Assembly (NCBI GenBank): GCA_937995745.1
Contig: CALKIU010000145.1
Span: 1 to 16,352 of the forward strand
DNA: 16,352 nucleotides
DNA from: an uncultured Bacillaceae bacterium
Lineage (GTDB): Bacteria > Bacillota > Bacilli > Bacillales > Cytobacillaceae
Direction of reading: 5' to 3'
Position numbers and translations under genes: made by a program. The notes under the pieces were generated by a model. It had not been told where the DNA came from. It worked only from the letters and a program-made list of their open reading frames with translations, and did not search any database. This document shows positions 1-6,888 of this stretch, one piece after another. Numbering within the stretch: the first letter of the stretch is position 1; every line of letters begins with the position of its first letter.

Positions 1-90
1 TATTGGCGAATTTCAAAATATATTGGCGAATTTCAAAATATATTGGCGAATTTCAAGATATATTGGCGATTTTCCGATTTTATCGGCCGA
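1..90 (-). repeat. Phased 20-bp repeat array, core TATTGGCGAATTTCAAAATA
   Basis: Four near-identical 20-bp units start at 1, 21, 41 and 61, and a degenerate one (TATCGGCCGA) at 81. The period is exactly 20 bp, about two helical turns. Read on the minus strand the unit is TATTTTGAAATTCGCCAATA, the same word family as the arrays at 7905-8055 and 9163-9455, but in the opposite orientation. The array runs off the left edge, so its full size is unknown. A period of 20 cannot be an in-frame peptide repeat, and there are no unique spacers, so it is not a CRISPR. Confidence 0.9.
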
Positions 91-461
91 ACCGAAAAAA
101 GCCGGTGTAACATGACCGGCTGCGGCCAATTTGAAAACTGCCCCGTGAGTTTTTGACAACATGCCCTCCGGCGCAGTTTTATCGGCATCGGCGATTTTTC
201 CATTGCATCGGCGTAAATCCGGCAATACCGGCGAATTTTAAATGTATCGGAAATCCCGAAACAACGTCGGGAAACCGGTTCTATGGCGAAGCAAATCCTT
301 ATCCTTGCAAAAAATACTTTGCCAATGGCAAAAGGGCCGCCCCCCCTTTCCGCAGAGACAGCGCAGCCGCGAAGCACAAAAAAGCACCGCTGCCGTGAGG
401 CTGACATTTTAAAAATAACTGCCTCTGCTGCGGCACAAGGACAGCGACATGAAGGAATCTT
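91..461. other. Gene-free stretch with decayed 20-bp periodicity
   Basis: No credible gene is seen. The short open frames here have no ribosome binding site and no recognisable protein sequence. A weak continuation of the left-edge array is visible: GGCG- or TCGG-type words recur with their GG near 170, 190, 210, 230, 249 and 269, again about 20 bp apart, as if older units had drifted. The interval also holds a minus-strand terminator-like hairpin at 95-120. Confidence 0.5.
95..120 (-). terminator. Minus-strand Rho-independent terminator candidate
   Basis: Read on the minus strand, GCCGGT and ACCGGC form a 6-bp stem (120-115 with 106-101) around an 8-nt loop, followed at once by six T (100-95). 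It would stop transcription coming from the methyltransferase gene, whose stop codon is about 340 nt upstream on that strand. The stem is short, so the call is moderate. Confidence 0.5.
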
Positions 462-1175
462 TCAATCTTCTTCTTCGGGGGAATAGCGGTAAATGACAAA
501 CTTTCCGTATTTTCCGTGGCTGGGGTATGCTTTAATGTTATTAATCAACTGGAAAGGAGTTTCTTGTTCAAGAAATTGCTTAAACTCCGGGAGCGGATAA
601 TAGAGGATCAAATCGACGGTTCGCTTATTCTTCCGGACGGAAGCCAATATGTTGTAGATTACCTTTTTGAAGATCCTGACCGAAAAGGGGTTGAAAAAAT
701 AAAAGACATTCTCCTCCGGTTTCACCTCATAATTCTCGGCAAGACCGTACTCAAACCGAATCGGCGCTTTCAAATGCTTGTTCTTTTGCTGGTAGACAGC
801 CTTGTTATAAAGAGCCTCCTTATACGTTAATTCATTGTTTTCAACACCTGTGACCGGCACATCAAAATGATAGTGAATAAAAAACGATACCCTCCCCATG
901 CCGCTGCCAAAATCGACCACCCGGTCCCCCGGCCTGAATGTATAAAATTGGACGAGTTTTTCAAGCGCCGCATAAGGCGTGGCCTCGTACCGGTTATAAT
1001 GGCTTCTGTTTGTCCGCCACTCTCTGATTCCCGTCGTTTTCACATGAAGCAACTGATCAAATTTTCTTTTCAAATCCAATCCCCACTCCATTTCTATAAT
1101 GTTATGAAGACTGGTACTCCCATCCATTCTACTAATCTTCCCAAAATAAGCAAGGGAATCCGGCACTTTTGTCAA
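462..1175 (-). CDS. Class I SAM-dependent methyltransferase
   Basis: Predicted cytosolic methyltransferase of 237 residues. The Rossmann-fold motif I is clear at residues 86-95 (VVDFGSGMGR), followed by the acidic end of strand 2 (GVENN, 110-114) and an NPF tripeptide at 162-164 in the motif IV position. NPF resembles the NPPY-type sites of enzymes that methylate amino nitrogens, but does not identify the substrate. The listed start is a TTG with only a weak, distant purine stretch. Met17 or Met29 (MEWGL, ATG at 1091) are real alternatives, and residues 1-28 look less protein-like than the rest. It lies 255 nt beyond the SRAP gene on the same strand. I do not recognise a named orthologue. It could act on protein, RNA or a small molecule. 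Confidence 0.8.
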   Translation of the reverse strand: MTKVPDSLAYFGKISRMDGSTSLHNIIEMEWGLDLKRKFDQLLHVKTTGIREWRTNRSHYNRYEATPYAALEKLVQFYTFRPGDRVVDFGSGMGRVSFFIHYHFDVPVTGVENNELTYKEALYNKAVYQQKNKHLKAPIRFEYGLAENYEVKPEENVFYFFNPFSVRIFKKVIYNILASVRKNKRTVDLILYYPLPEFKQFLEQETPFQLINNIKAYPSHGKYGKFVIYRYSPEEED

Positions 1176-1430
1176 AATAATATGGATTTCCCTGCGACTA
1201 TTTGTTTGGAAGGGCCTTTTTTTTAAAAAACAGCCAACATGCCGCCGGTACCGTTCTCCGGCGACGGCTTATCCAACCGAAAAAGAAGCGTTCCGAAACC
1301 TTCCTTGATGAGGGAAAGTTCCAATATGGGAAAATAGTTTGTTTTAACTAGAAAGCTCCATACCGGGTAAATGGGGCCGGGGAATGGCTTTTCATTATCC
1401 GGTATGAAGCGTCGCACGCTATTCAAGACT

Positions 1431-2099
1431 TCAAAGGCTGTTCAACGGTACAATGCAATCGGGGGACTCGTTTTTCGCGGAATTTACAATTGTTGAGACT
1501 GGATATTTTTCCATTTTTTCGGCCGGATAGGGGACCAGGAGCGACTTTAAATGCCGTGTGTCGTCGTAATTTGGATCGAGCCACAAGTCATGCGTTTCCA
1601 TCGGAAGGATCACGGGCATCCGGTGATGAACGTCTTTCATGATGTCATTGGCTTCCGTCGTAATAATCGTGCAGGAATGGACAGGCTTGTCCCCTTTCCG
1701 CCACGTTTCCCAAAGGCCCGCAAAAGCAAACGGCTTTCTGTCCTTCATGATGAAGCGGTACGGCTGCTTGCCTTTGTCTGTCTTTTTCCACTCGTAAAAT
1801 CCGTCGGCCAGGATCAAGCAGCGCTGCTTTTTAAAAGCATGCTTGAAGGAAGGCTTCTCGTCAATCGTTTCCGCCCGGGCATTGATCATTTTGTAGCCGA
1901 TTTTTTCGTCCTTGGCCCAATAAGGAATGAGCCCCCATTTCAGCATATTTCCTTTTCTCCGCTTGCCGTTGGAACCGACGGCAAGAATCGGTTGCCCGGG
2001 TGCAATATTGTATCTCGGAGTATACTCACCGGCATATTCAAACTCAAACATCTCCTGCAAAATAAGCAAATCATCGGTAAGGGTAAATCTTCCGCACAT
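1431..2099 (-). CDS. SRAP domain protein (SOS response-associated peptidase family, YedK/HMCES type)
   Basis: SRAP proteins crosslink covalently to abasic sites in single-stranded DNA through the N-terminal cysteine and so protect the lesion during replication. This 222-residue protein has the full catalytic set: Cys2 in MCGRF, Asn73 in INARAE, Glu103 in GFYEW and His158 in HHRMP. The open frame extends three codons further to a GTG at 2108. The ATG at 2099 is preferred because GAGGTGA lies 5-6 nt before it, and because Cys2 must become the N-terminus once Met is removed. Length is typical of the family. B. subtilis carries relatives (YoqW/YoaM). It stands alone on the minus strand, divergent from the DUF368 gene. 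The domain identification is secure; the physiological role is inferred from the family. Confidence 0.93.
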   Translation of the reverse strand: MCGRFTLTDDLLILQEMFEFEYAGEYTPRYNIAPGQPILAVGSNGKRRKGNMLKWGLIPYWAKDEKIGYKMINARAETIDEKPSFKHAFKKQRCLILADGFYEWKKTDKGKQPYRFIMKDRKPFAFAGLWETWRKGDKPVHSCTIITTEANDIMKDVHHRMPVILPMETHDLWLDPNYDDTRHLKSLLVPYPAEKMEKYPVSTIVNSAKNESPDCIVPLNSL

Positions 2100-2423
2100 C
2101 GTTCTCACCTCAATGCCAGTTTACAAAAAAATCATGGCGGATGCTAAGAAACCGACTTCCGCAAATAACCATTGACGCAAACTTCCGGATCGTTCATGAC
2201 ACATTATAACCCGGTACAGCGGATTTAAAAAAATACAGTCGCAAGAAAAAAGAGGACCACGCCAACTTCGGGAAATGATCCAAAAACTTCGTTTTGTCCG
2301 GCAAGACATTTTTCCACAAAACGTTCTTGCAAAAATCGCCAAAGAAGCTAATAATTAAGATCGGTACAGAATTGGCAAATGATGAAATTTGGTTGTTAAC
2401 GAGTTAAAGAGAGGAATGACAAC
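2100..2423. other. Divergent intergenic region between SRAP and DUF368 genes
   Basis: It must hold the promoters of both divergent genes. No supported gene is present. A 20-codon frame beginning ATGCCAGTTTAC on the plus strand has no ribosome binding site. The best promoter-like pair for the rightward gene is at 2327-2354. Confidence 0.5.
2327..2354 (+). promoter_or_regulatory. Candidate sigma-A promoter for DUF368 gene
   Basis: TTGCAA (2327-2332) and TAATAA (2349-2354) are separated by 16 bp, about 70 nt ahead of the start codon. Both hexamers deviate from consensus, so this is only the best-looking pair in the gap. Confidence 0.35.
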
Positions 2424-3233
2424 GTGTTTGAATGGAGAAACATTTTTAAAGGAATGGCCATCGGCGCAACAGACTTGGTTCCGGGAGTGAGCGGCGGAAC
2501 AATGGCTCTGTTGCTCGGAATCTATGAGAGAGTTGTGGCCGCCATTGACGGATTGACAACGAGAGAATGGAAAAAACATTTGATTTTTTTAATTCCCATT
2601 GGATTGGGAATGGGAATTGCCATTTTGAGCCTCAGTCACCTGTTCAGTTGGCTCATGGAAACATATACGCAGCCGACTTTTTTCTTTTTTGTCGGTTTGA
2701 TTTTGTCGATTATCCCGCAACTGCTTTATGAGGCGGATTTTAAGAAGAATTTCCGCGCATCCCATTATGGTCTGTTAGTGATTGCGGCAATTCTCGTGGC
2801 GTTGACCGGTTTGGCCACTCCGGACCGGTCGGCGGTAATGACAAATTTAACAACGCTTCAGTATATTTATTTGTTCGTTTGCGGCTGGATTGCCAGCACC
2901 GCCATGATCCTTCCTGGCATCAGCGGCTCTATGATGCTTTTGATCATGGGAGCTTATCCGACCGTGATCGAAGCAATAAAAACATTGGATTTTGTGATTA
3001 TTATCGTTGTAGGGCTCGGGATAGCCGGAGGACTGCTGATAACGAGCAAAATTATCCGCTATCTTTTCCAGCATTATTCCAGCTTGACTTATGCAGCTTT
3101 AACCGGACTTGTGGTGGGTTCCATTTTTGTTGTTTATCCTGGCTGGCCTGGCAATGCATCCCTTATGATTGCCAGCATCATTACGCTGATTGCCGGTTTT
3201 TCTCTGGCAACTTTTATCGGCCGGATGAGGTAA
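2424..3233 (+). CDS. popT: DUF368 membrane protein, PopT-type polyprenyl-phosphate transporter
   Basis: A 269-residue polytopic membrane protein. DUF368 proteins (PopT) are known to return undecaprenyl phosphate, the lipid carrier for cell wall and surface polymers, across the cytoplasmic membrane. The family's two inverted half-repeats can be seen: DLVPGVSGGTMALLLG near residues 17-32 and a second PGISGS motif near residue 160, each leading into hydrophobic helices. Several further hydrophobic stretches fill the rest. The start is GTG at 2424, with GAGAGG 9 nt upstream. The C-terminus ends on IGRMR and the length is at the short end of the family. It is monocistronic, with a strong terminator right after it. 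The family call is firm; transport function is transferred from characterised members. Confidence 0.9.
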   Translation: MFEWRNIFKGMAIGATDLVPGVSGGTMALLLGIYERVVAAIDGLTTREWKKHLIFLIPIGLGMGIAILSLSHLFSWLMETYTQPTFFFFVGLILSIIPQLLYEADFKKNFRASHYGLLVIAAILVALTGLATPDRSAVMTNLTTLQYIYLFVCGWIASTAMILPGISGSMMLLIMGAYPTVIEAIKTLDFVIIIVVGLGIAGGLLITSKIIRYLFQHYSSLTYAALTGLVVGSIFVVYPGWPGNASLMIASIITLIAGFSLATFIGRMR

Positions 3234-3250
3234 AAGCGGACAAGGTATGC

Positions 3251-3286
3251 AAAAAGCCTCTGCGAACATGTGCAGAGGCTTTCTTC
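3251..3286 (+). terminator. Rho-independent terminator of DUF368 gene
   Basis: AAGCCTCTGC (3254-3263) pairs perfectly with GCAGAGGCTT (3272-3281) around an 8-nt loop and runs into TTCTTCT. It starts 20 nt after the stop codon. Confidence 0.9.
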
Positions 3287-3335
3287 TATGTAAGCAAAAA
3301 AAGAAAAACAAAAACTTTTAGAAAGAATTTCAAAT

Positions 3336-3358
3336 ACTCTTAACAAGAATTTAAGAGT
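3336..3358. promoter_or_regulatory. 8-bp inverted repeat ahead of the small broken gene
   Basis: ACTCTTAA (3336-3343) and TTAAGAGT (3351-3358) form a perfect 8-bp dyad with a 7-nt centre. It lies about 50 nt before the next start codon and has no T tract, so an operator is more likely than a terminator. No known regulator is assigned. Confidence 0.4.
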
Positions 3359-3408
3359 TTGTTAAATTATCATTGAACTTTCTGAAAAAATTGTAGAGGT
3401 GGGATTGA

Positions 3409-3688
3409 ATGATGGAGCAAATAAACATTGAAAAAGTCGATTTCCGTGAAGAAGAACTGTTTTTCGGACTGAATGAACAAAATTGATGTGAACTTTGTCG
3501 TGAACGGACGCCAAGGAACGGCTACGGCCATCGCTGATGAGAAGCTGGATCTCAAAATGATTTATGACGTCAAAATCGACGGGGTTGACGAGAAAAGCCC
3601 GGAACAATCAATGGTTACCTTTTATTTAGGCCGGGCATTGTGGGAACGTTTGTCATCTATTAAAAAGAAGAAAAATTTTTCTAAGTAA
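3409..3688 (+). pseudogene. Small hypothetical gene interrupted by a single-base insertion
   Basis: The ATG at 3409 follows a good ribosome binding site (GAGGTGGG). It opens 25 codons starting MMEQINIEKVDF and stops at TGA 3484-3486. A second frame (from 3473) continues through 3688 with ordinary protein sequence (DVNFVVNGRQ...YLGRALWERL) but has no ribosome binding site of its own. Removing one A from the AAAA run at 3479-3482 joins the two into a continuous protein of about 91 residues (GLNEQ-IDVNFVV). The simplest readings are a recent frameshift or a homopolymer sequencing error. A programmed shift or translational coupling is less likely. I do not recognise the family. The restored protein is soluble and acidic with a Lys-rich tail. 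Confidence 0.6.
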
Positions 3689-4019
3689 ATAGAAAAAGAA
3701 TTGGAAATACCTCAAATAAGAATTGGTGATACAGAATAAGATTAATGAACAGTCCATGTTGTTGGCAGAAACAGGGCATAAAAAGATTCCGGACAATCTG
3801 TCTGGCCCGAACGTAATATGGAAGGCTTGCCTGAGAATGGTTGAAACGAACATTGGAATCCGGCATGGGCAGAACGGCTTTTATAAGAGGAACCAACAAT
3901 GGAAAAAGGGAATGGCAAGGATTTTTTTGGCATGATATGATAAAAGCGAAGATATGTTTTTTGACATTTTTTCGAGAAGAAATTAAAAATACCTCTAAAG
4001 GAAATTAGGAGGATAACGG
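3689..4019. other. Intergenic region with an imperfect direct repeat and the methylase promoter
   Basis: No supported gene. A 70-codon open frame at 3723-3935 has no ribosome binding site and no recognised motif. Two related stretches bracket the interval: AGAAAAAGAATTGGAAATAC at 3691-3710, and its near-copy around 3975-3991, each continuing with CCTC and a purine-rich tail. They look like imperfect direct repeats about 285 bp apart. Confidence 0.4.
3961..3989 (+). promoter_or_regulatory. Candidate sigma-A promoter of the methylase gene
   Basis: A perfect -35 TTGACA (3961-3966) is followed after 17 bp by TAAAAA (3984-3989), a 4-of-6 match to the -10. The predicted leader is short, and the AGGAGG at about 4008-4013 sits just before the ATG at 4020. 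Confidence 0.5.
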
Positions 4020-5936
4020 ATGAGCAACAAAACGTTGAACTTTATAAAAGAATTGGAATCCCGGTTCGGCCGCACCGGTTTTGTCGAATGGGCGGGCATG
4101 GAGGCGATGAGGCTCCATGCCCTGTTTGCCGCCATGGAACGACCGGAATACAGGGAGAGATTGACGGCCGTTTGCCCGCGGGAGGAACTGAAACTGTCCG
4201 CCAATCTTTTAAAAGAGCGGCTGAAAAATTTGTACGGCGCTCTGGAAGAACAGATCCCCGAATTAAAGGGGGTCTTCCTCGGCCAAAAGTTTGAACGAAT
4301 CGATGAACATGAGTTGTATCAATTGATTGTCTTGTTTGACAGGGAAGGGCTGACCGGAGAGGAATATCAGAACGAACAGCTGGTTTTGGATTTCTTCCAA
4401 GCTTTGTTGGATGAATTGGACTCAACCCGAAAAGAATTTATTTTTACCCCGGACGGACTCATTCAGCTGATGGTTCGGGCGCTCAAGCCTGTCAACGGCA
4501 TTGCTTATGACGGAACGGCCGGCATTTGCAACATCCTGACGGCGCTTTTTCGCCATGCCGAAGCTCAAGACGGAAACTTGAAAGTATACGGGCAGGAGAT
4601 TCATCCTGAAATTTATGTGATTGGAAAAATAAATCTGTTTCTCCATGGCATATTGCCGGAACATGGGGATTTGGCGCTCGGGGATACGATTCGCGAACCG
4701 AAATGGCTGGAGAACGGAACCGTCCGGCAATTTGATTATGTGGTGATGAATTATCCGTTCGGGCTCAAGGACTGGGGATACGAATTCGCCCGGAACGACA
4801 AATACGGCCGTTTTCAATTATATCCGCTTCCGTCCCGTTCTCAAGGGGACTACGCTTTTATCATCCATGCCCTTGCTTCCCTGAAACCGGACGGAAAAGC
4901 GGCATTGATCGTTCCTTTTGGCACTCTTGTCCGGGCGGCGGGCGACCGGAAAATCCGGGCTGTTTTGTTGAAGGACGATGTGATCGAAAGCGTCACAGCC
5001 TTGCCCTCCAGCCTGTTTGCCGGCACCGGGATTCAAGTGGCTCTGCTTATTTTGAATAAAAACAAGCCGGCCCGCAAAAAGGGATTCGTACAATTCATCA
5101 ATGCGGAAGGGGACTATGAACGGACGAGGACGCAAAGCTTTTTAAAGCCGGAACATGTTGAAAAAATTGTTGCCGCCCTCGATGCTTATGAAAATGTAGA
5201 AGGCTATTCACGAATCGTTCCGGTAAAAGAAATCGCCGAAAACAACTACGATTTAAATCCTTCCCTATATTTTGTCAACGTTGAACTGGAAACGGAATTC
5301 GGCACGATTTATTTCAACCGCAGAAAATATAAAAAAGAAACGGAAAACCTCGTTAAAATCGGCGATGTGGCAGAGGTCATCCGGGGAGTGAATCTCCCCG
5401 GGAAGAGGCAGATGGAAGCGGGCATTGGCCCATTTTTCCCGGTCATTCAAATCCGCGATATAGAAGAAGGAGAAATGATTTTTGACAACATTGAGCGCAT
5501 GCCGATTCAAACGAAGGATATCGAGCGGGTCACGGCAAAACCGGGCGACATTCTCGTTGCCAGCCGCGGAACGCAGCAAAAAATTGCCATTGTGCCTGAT
5601 TACGAGGGCAGACTGGTTGTTTCCAGCATGTTTGTCATCATCCGGTTGCACGATAAGAATGAAGTAGCTCCGGAATATGTGAAGCGGATTTTGGAAAGTC
5701 CGGTCGGCCGGTACTTTTTTGAAGTGAGCCAGAGCGGTTCGACCGTCACGGTTCTGACGCCGAACGATATCCGGGCGGTTGAAATACCTTTGCTGCCGCC
5801 GGAACAACAACAGGCTTTCATTCGTGAATTGGACGAAGCCGATGAGATCGTCCGCAAAGCATTGGAGGAAAGGAAAAACAGGTATTTCACCGCTTATGAG
5901 AAAGCGGGATTCGGCAGAGCGATTGACAGAAATTGA
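4020..5936 (+). CDS. N6-adenine DNA methylase fused to a single type I-like target-recognition domain (M-S fusion)
   Basis: A 638-residue protein with type I M-subunit architecture. The helical N-terminal region (1-135) is followed by the SAM-fold MTase domain (about 140-400), with the HsdM-like GQEIHPEIYVIGKINLFLHG segment at 191-210. A specificity-subunit domain follows (about 443-600) with the typical LLPPEQQQ boundary (591-598), then a C-terminal helix rich in Glu/Lys (600-625). Fusion to one recognition domain is known for stand-alone methylases. Two key motifs are off-consensus. Motif I reads YDGTAGICN (163-171), where DPxxGxGG is usual. Motif IV reads NYPF (244-247), where NPPF is usual. 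It may therefore be inactive, or a divergent active lineage. The start is fixed by AGGAGG 7 nt upstream. No restriction subunit adjoins it, and a strong terminator follows. Confidence 0.85.
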   Translation: MSNKTLNFIKELESRFGRTGFVEWAGMEAMRLHALFAAMERPEYRERLTAVCPREELKLSANLLKERLKNLYGALEEQIPELKGVFLGQKFERIDEHELYQLIVLFDREGLTGEEYQNEQLVLDFFQALLDELDSTRKEFIFTPDGLIQLMVRALKPVNGIAYDGTAGICNILTALFRHAEAQDGNLKVYGQEIHPEIYVIGKINLFLHGILPEHGDLALGDTIREPKWLENGTVRQFDYVVMNYPFGLKDWGYEFARNDKYGRFQLYPLPSRSQGDYAFIIHALASLKPDGKAALIVPFGTLVRAAGDRKIRAVLLKDDVIESVTALPSSLFAGTGIQVALLILNKNKPARKKGFVQFINAEGDYERTRTQSFLKPEHVEKIVAALDAYENVEGYSRIVPVKEIAENNYDLNPSLYFVNVELETEFGTIYFNRRKYKKETENLVKIGDVAEVIRGVNLPGKRQMEAGIGPFFPVIQIRDIEEGEMIFDNIERMPIQTKDIERVTAKPGDILVASRGTQQKIAIVPDYEGRLVVSSMFVIIRLHDKNEVAPEYVKRILESPVGRYFFEVSQSGSTVTVLTPNDIRAVEIPLLPPEQQQAFIRELDEADEIVRKALEERKNRYFTAYEKAGFGRAIDRN

Positions 5937-6007
5937 ATATTTCCATTATTTATAAGCGGATTGCGGACTTGAATCGCGCTTCCTCGCAGGTTTATAAGCA
6001 AATATGA

Positions 6008-6046
6008 AAAAAAACGGACGAATCGCCGCGGATTCGTCCGTTTTTT
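6008..6046 (+). terminator. Strong Rho-independent terminator after methylase gene
   Basis: A-run, then CGGACGAATC (6015-6024), a 6-nt loop GCCGCG, GATTCGTCCG (6031-6040) and six T. The stem is perfect, and the flanking A and T runs make it potentially bidirectional. Confidence 0.93.
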
Positions 6047-6156
6047 ACATATTTTCATGAAAGATTTTGTTAAGGGAGCGGCAGTACGTTAAAGCGAAAC
6101 CTCTTATTATAAAAAATTTCCAAAAAGATTGGCTGTGATTTGTCGGAATATTAAAA

Positions 6157-6261
6157 AGACGCATAGACCGTCAAATTAGACGCATAGAATGCCAAAATAG
6201 ACGTATAGATCGCCCGATTAAACGCATAGAACCGGAAAATCGACGCATAGAAGTAAATTGC
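6157..6261 (+). repeat. Phased 21-bp array, core GACGCATAG
   Basis: Five units begin at 6157, 6178, 6199, 6220 and 6241, each exactly 21 bp apart. The conserved core is (A/C)(G/A)ACGCATAG, with one copy reading GACGTATAG. The other ~11 bp of each unit are variable and AT-rich. Conservation of a short core on a fixed two-turn period, with free spacers, fits a row of protein-binding sites better than slippage. The same design with a different core (TCGCC) occurs three more times in the window. Confidence 0.9.
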
Positions 6262-6280
6262 CGGAAACACCAACACCCGG

Positions 6281-6418
6281 TTGCTTTTAGGACCCAGACA
6301 ACAATTGGAGCAAATGTATCTCGAAGCCCGAAAATGAACTTTAGTAGAACAAGATTTGCCTGATGAAATCTGCCGGCTGCACAACTTCGAAAAATTGCCG
6401 TATGACGAAGATATATAG
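6281..6418 (+). pseudogene. Possible decayed coding fragment, family unknown
   Basis: One plus-strand frame reads LLLGPRQQLEQMYLEARK, an in-frame TGA at 6335-6337, then TLVEQDLPDEICRLHNFEKL and a few more residues to TAG at 6416. The residue mix is protein-like (charged, leucine-spaced), unlike typical noise frames, and there is no start signal. Length and decay are consistent with a relic of a mobile element or other gene. I cannot assign it to a family, and chance coding likeness is possible. Confidence 0.25.
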
Positions 6419-6492
6419 TAGTTGATTTTGTCATAGACACCGGCACAGACGGAATCTACTCGCCGGCATACTAAGGACGGGGGATTGGCATA

Positions 6493-6519
6493 GGGACAGA
6501 GTGTCAGCCCCTCTGTCCC
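6493..6519. repeat. GGGACAGAG/CTCTGTCCC hairpin
   Basis: GGGACAGAG (6493-6501) pairs perfectly with CTCTGTCCC (6511-6519) over a 9-nt loop. It is related to the GGGAC/GTCCC hairpins at 8142-8160 and 9533-9551, each followed by CCAT. It also overlaps the 3' end of the decayed minus-strand gene, supplying that frame's last residues and stop. Confidence 0.75.
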
Positions 6520-6888
6520 CATATGATCGTCTGATTCAACCCCTCTAATAAACCGATTGTTTTGGCGACGACCCAGTTTAAATCTCCAAGTTCCGCTATG
6601 TCGTTGTGTACGAATCCGTTGCGCGGGCCGCGAACGTCTTTTGTCGTTAATTCTTCTTTTATGAAGTGAATGAGAGCTTTGCAAACTCCCTCATCAGTGC
6701 CCTTTTCGGCCGCGCTGATTCCAAGGGCCAGATCCGTTCCTGCCCAATATAGTGGCGGTGGAAGTTGGCACAGAAGAAGGCCACTTGTCCGAGGGTCGCT
6801 TTCTCTTTCCCCAACAGCCACTCGGCTGTTCCCAATATCATCAGCATTTTCGTGCCTTGGTTTTTCGAAAAAATGGCCGCCTCATGAG
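6507..6888 (-). pseudogene. Frameshifted, 5'-truncated gene of unknown family
   Basis: Two minus-strand frames form one broken protein. The first (from about 6888) reads THEAAIFSKNQGTKMLMILG and then TAEWLLGKEKATLGQVAFFC. The second continues as WAGTDLALGISAAEKGTDEG, then KALIHFIKEEL, and ends NWVVAKTIGLLEGLNQT before the hairpin at 6493-6519. They join smoothly (NFHRHY-WAGTDLALG) if two bases (AT) near 6747-6750 are removed. The ATG at 6847 is internal to this reading, and no start or ribosome binding site is visible upstream, where the frame meets the 3' end of the lipoprotein gene. So the gene seems to have lost its 5' end, gained a 2-bp insertion, and had its 3' end overwritten by a repeat. 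I do not recognise the helical protein. Confidence 0.5.

Larger units (their letters stand above)
5937..6524. other. Gene-poor region: terminator, 21-bp array, decayed coding fragment
   Basis: No intact gene. In order it holds a strong terminator (6008-6046), an AT-rich stretch with nothing recognised (6047-6156), a phased 21-bp array (6157-6261), a possible coding remnant on the plus strand (6281-6418), and a GGGACAGAG hairpin (6493-6519). Confidence 0.6.

Noticed and set aside
1..90. CRISPR array
   Set aside because: Units are head to tail with no unique 25-40 nt spacers, the period is 20 bp, and no cas gene is seen. The same holds for 6157-6261, 7905-8055 and 9163-9455.
1223..1426. 67-codon minus-strand frame just after the SRAP gene
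   Set aside because: TTG start without a ribosome binding site, no recognised motif, and it contains a weak CGCCGG/CCGGCG hairpin (1243-1263) more in keeping with untranslated sequence. It cannot be fully excluded.
2115..2177. 20-codon frame in the SRAP-DUF368 gap
   Set aside because: No ribosome binding site. It sits on the promoter side of two divergent genes.
3723..3935. 70-codon plus-strand frame before the methylase
   Set aside because: GTG start with no ribosome binding site, no family resemblance, and it lies between two direct repeats. It may be a remnant, but nothing supports it.
6151..6684. 177-codon minus-strand frame ending in a seven-residue repeat (FYAS-like)
   Set aside because: The peptide repeat is only the 21-bp DNA array read in frame. 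The sister arrays with a 20-bp period cannot be coding. The frame is Cys/Ser/Arg-rich noise and crosses other features.
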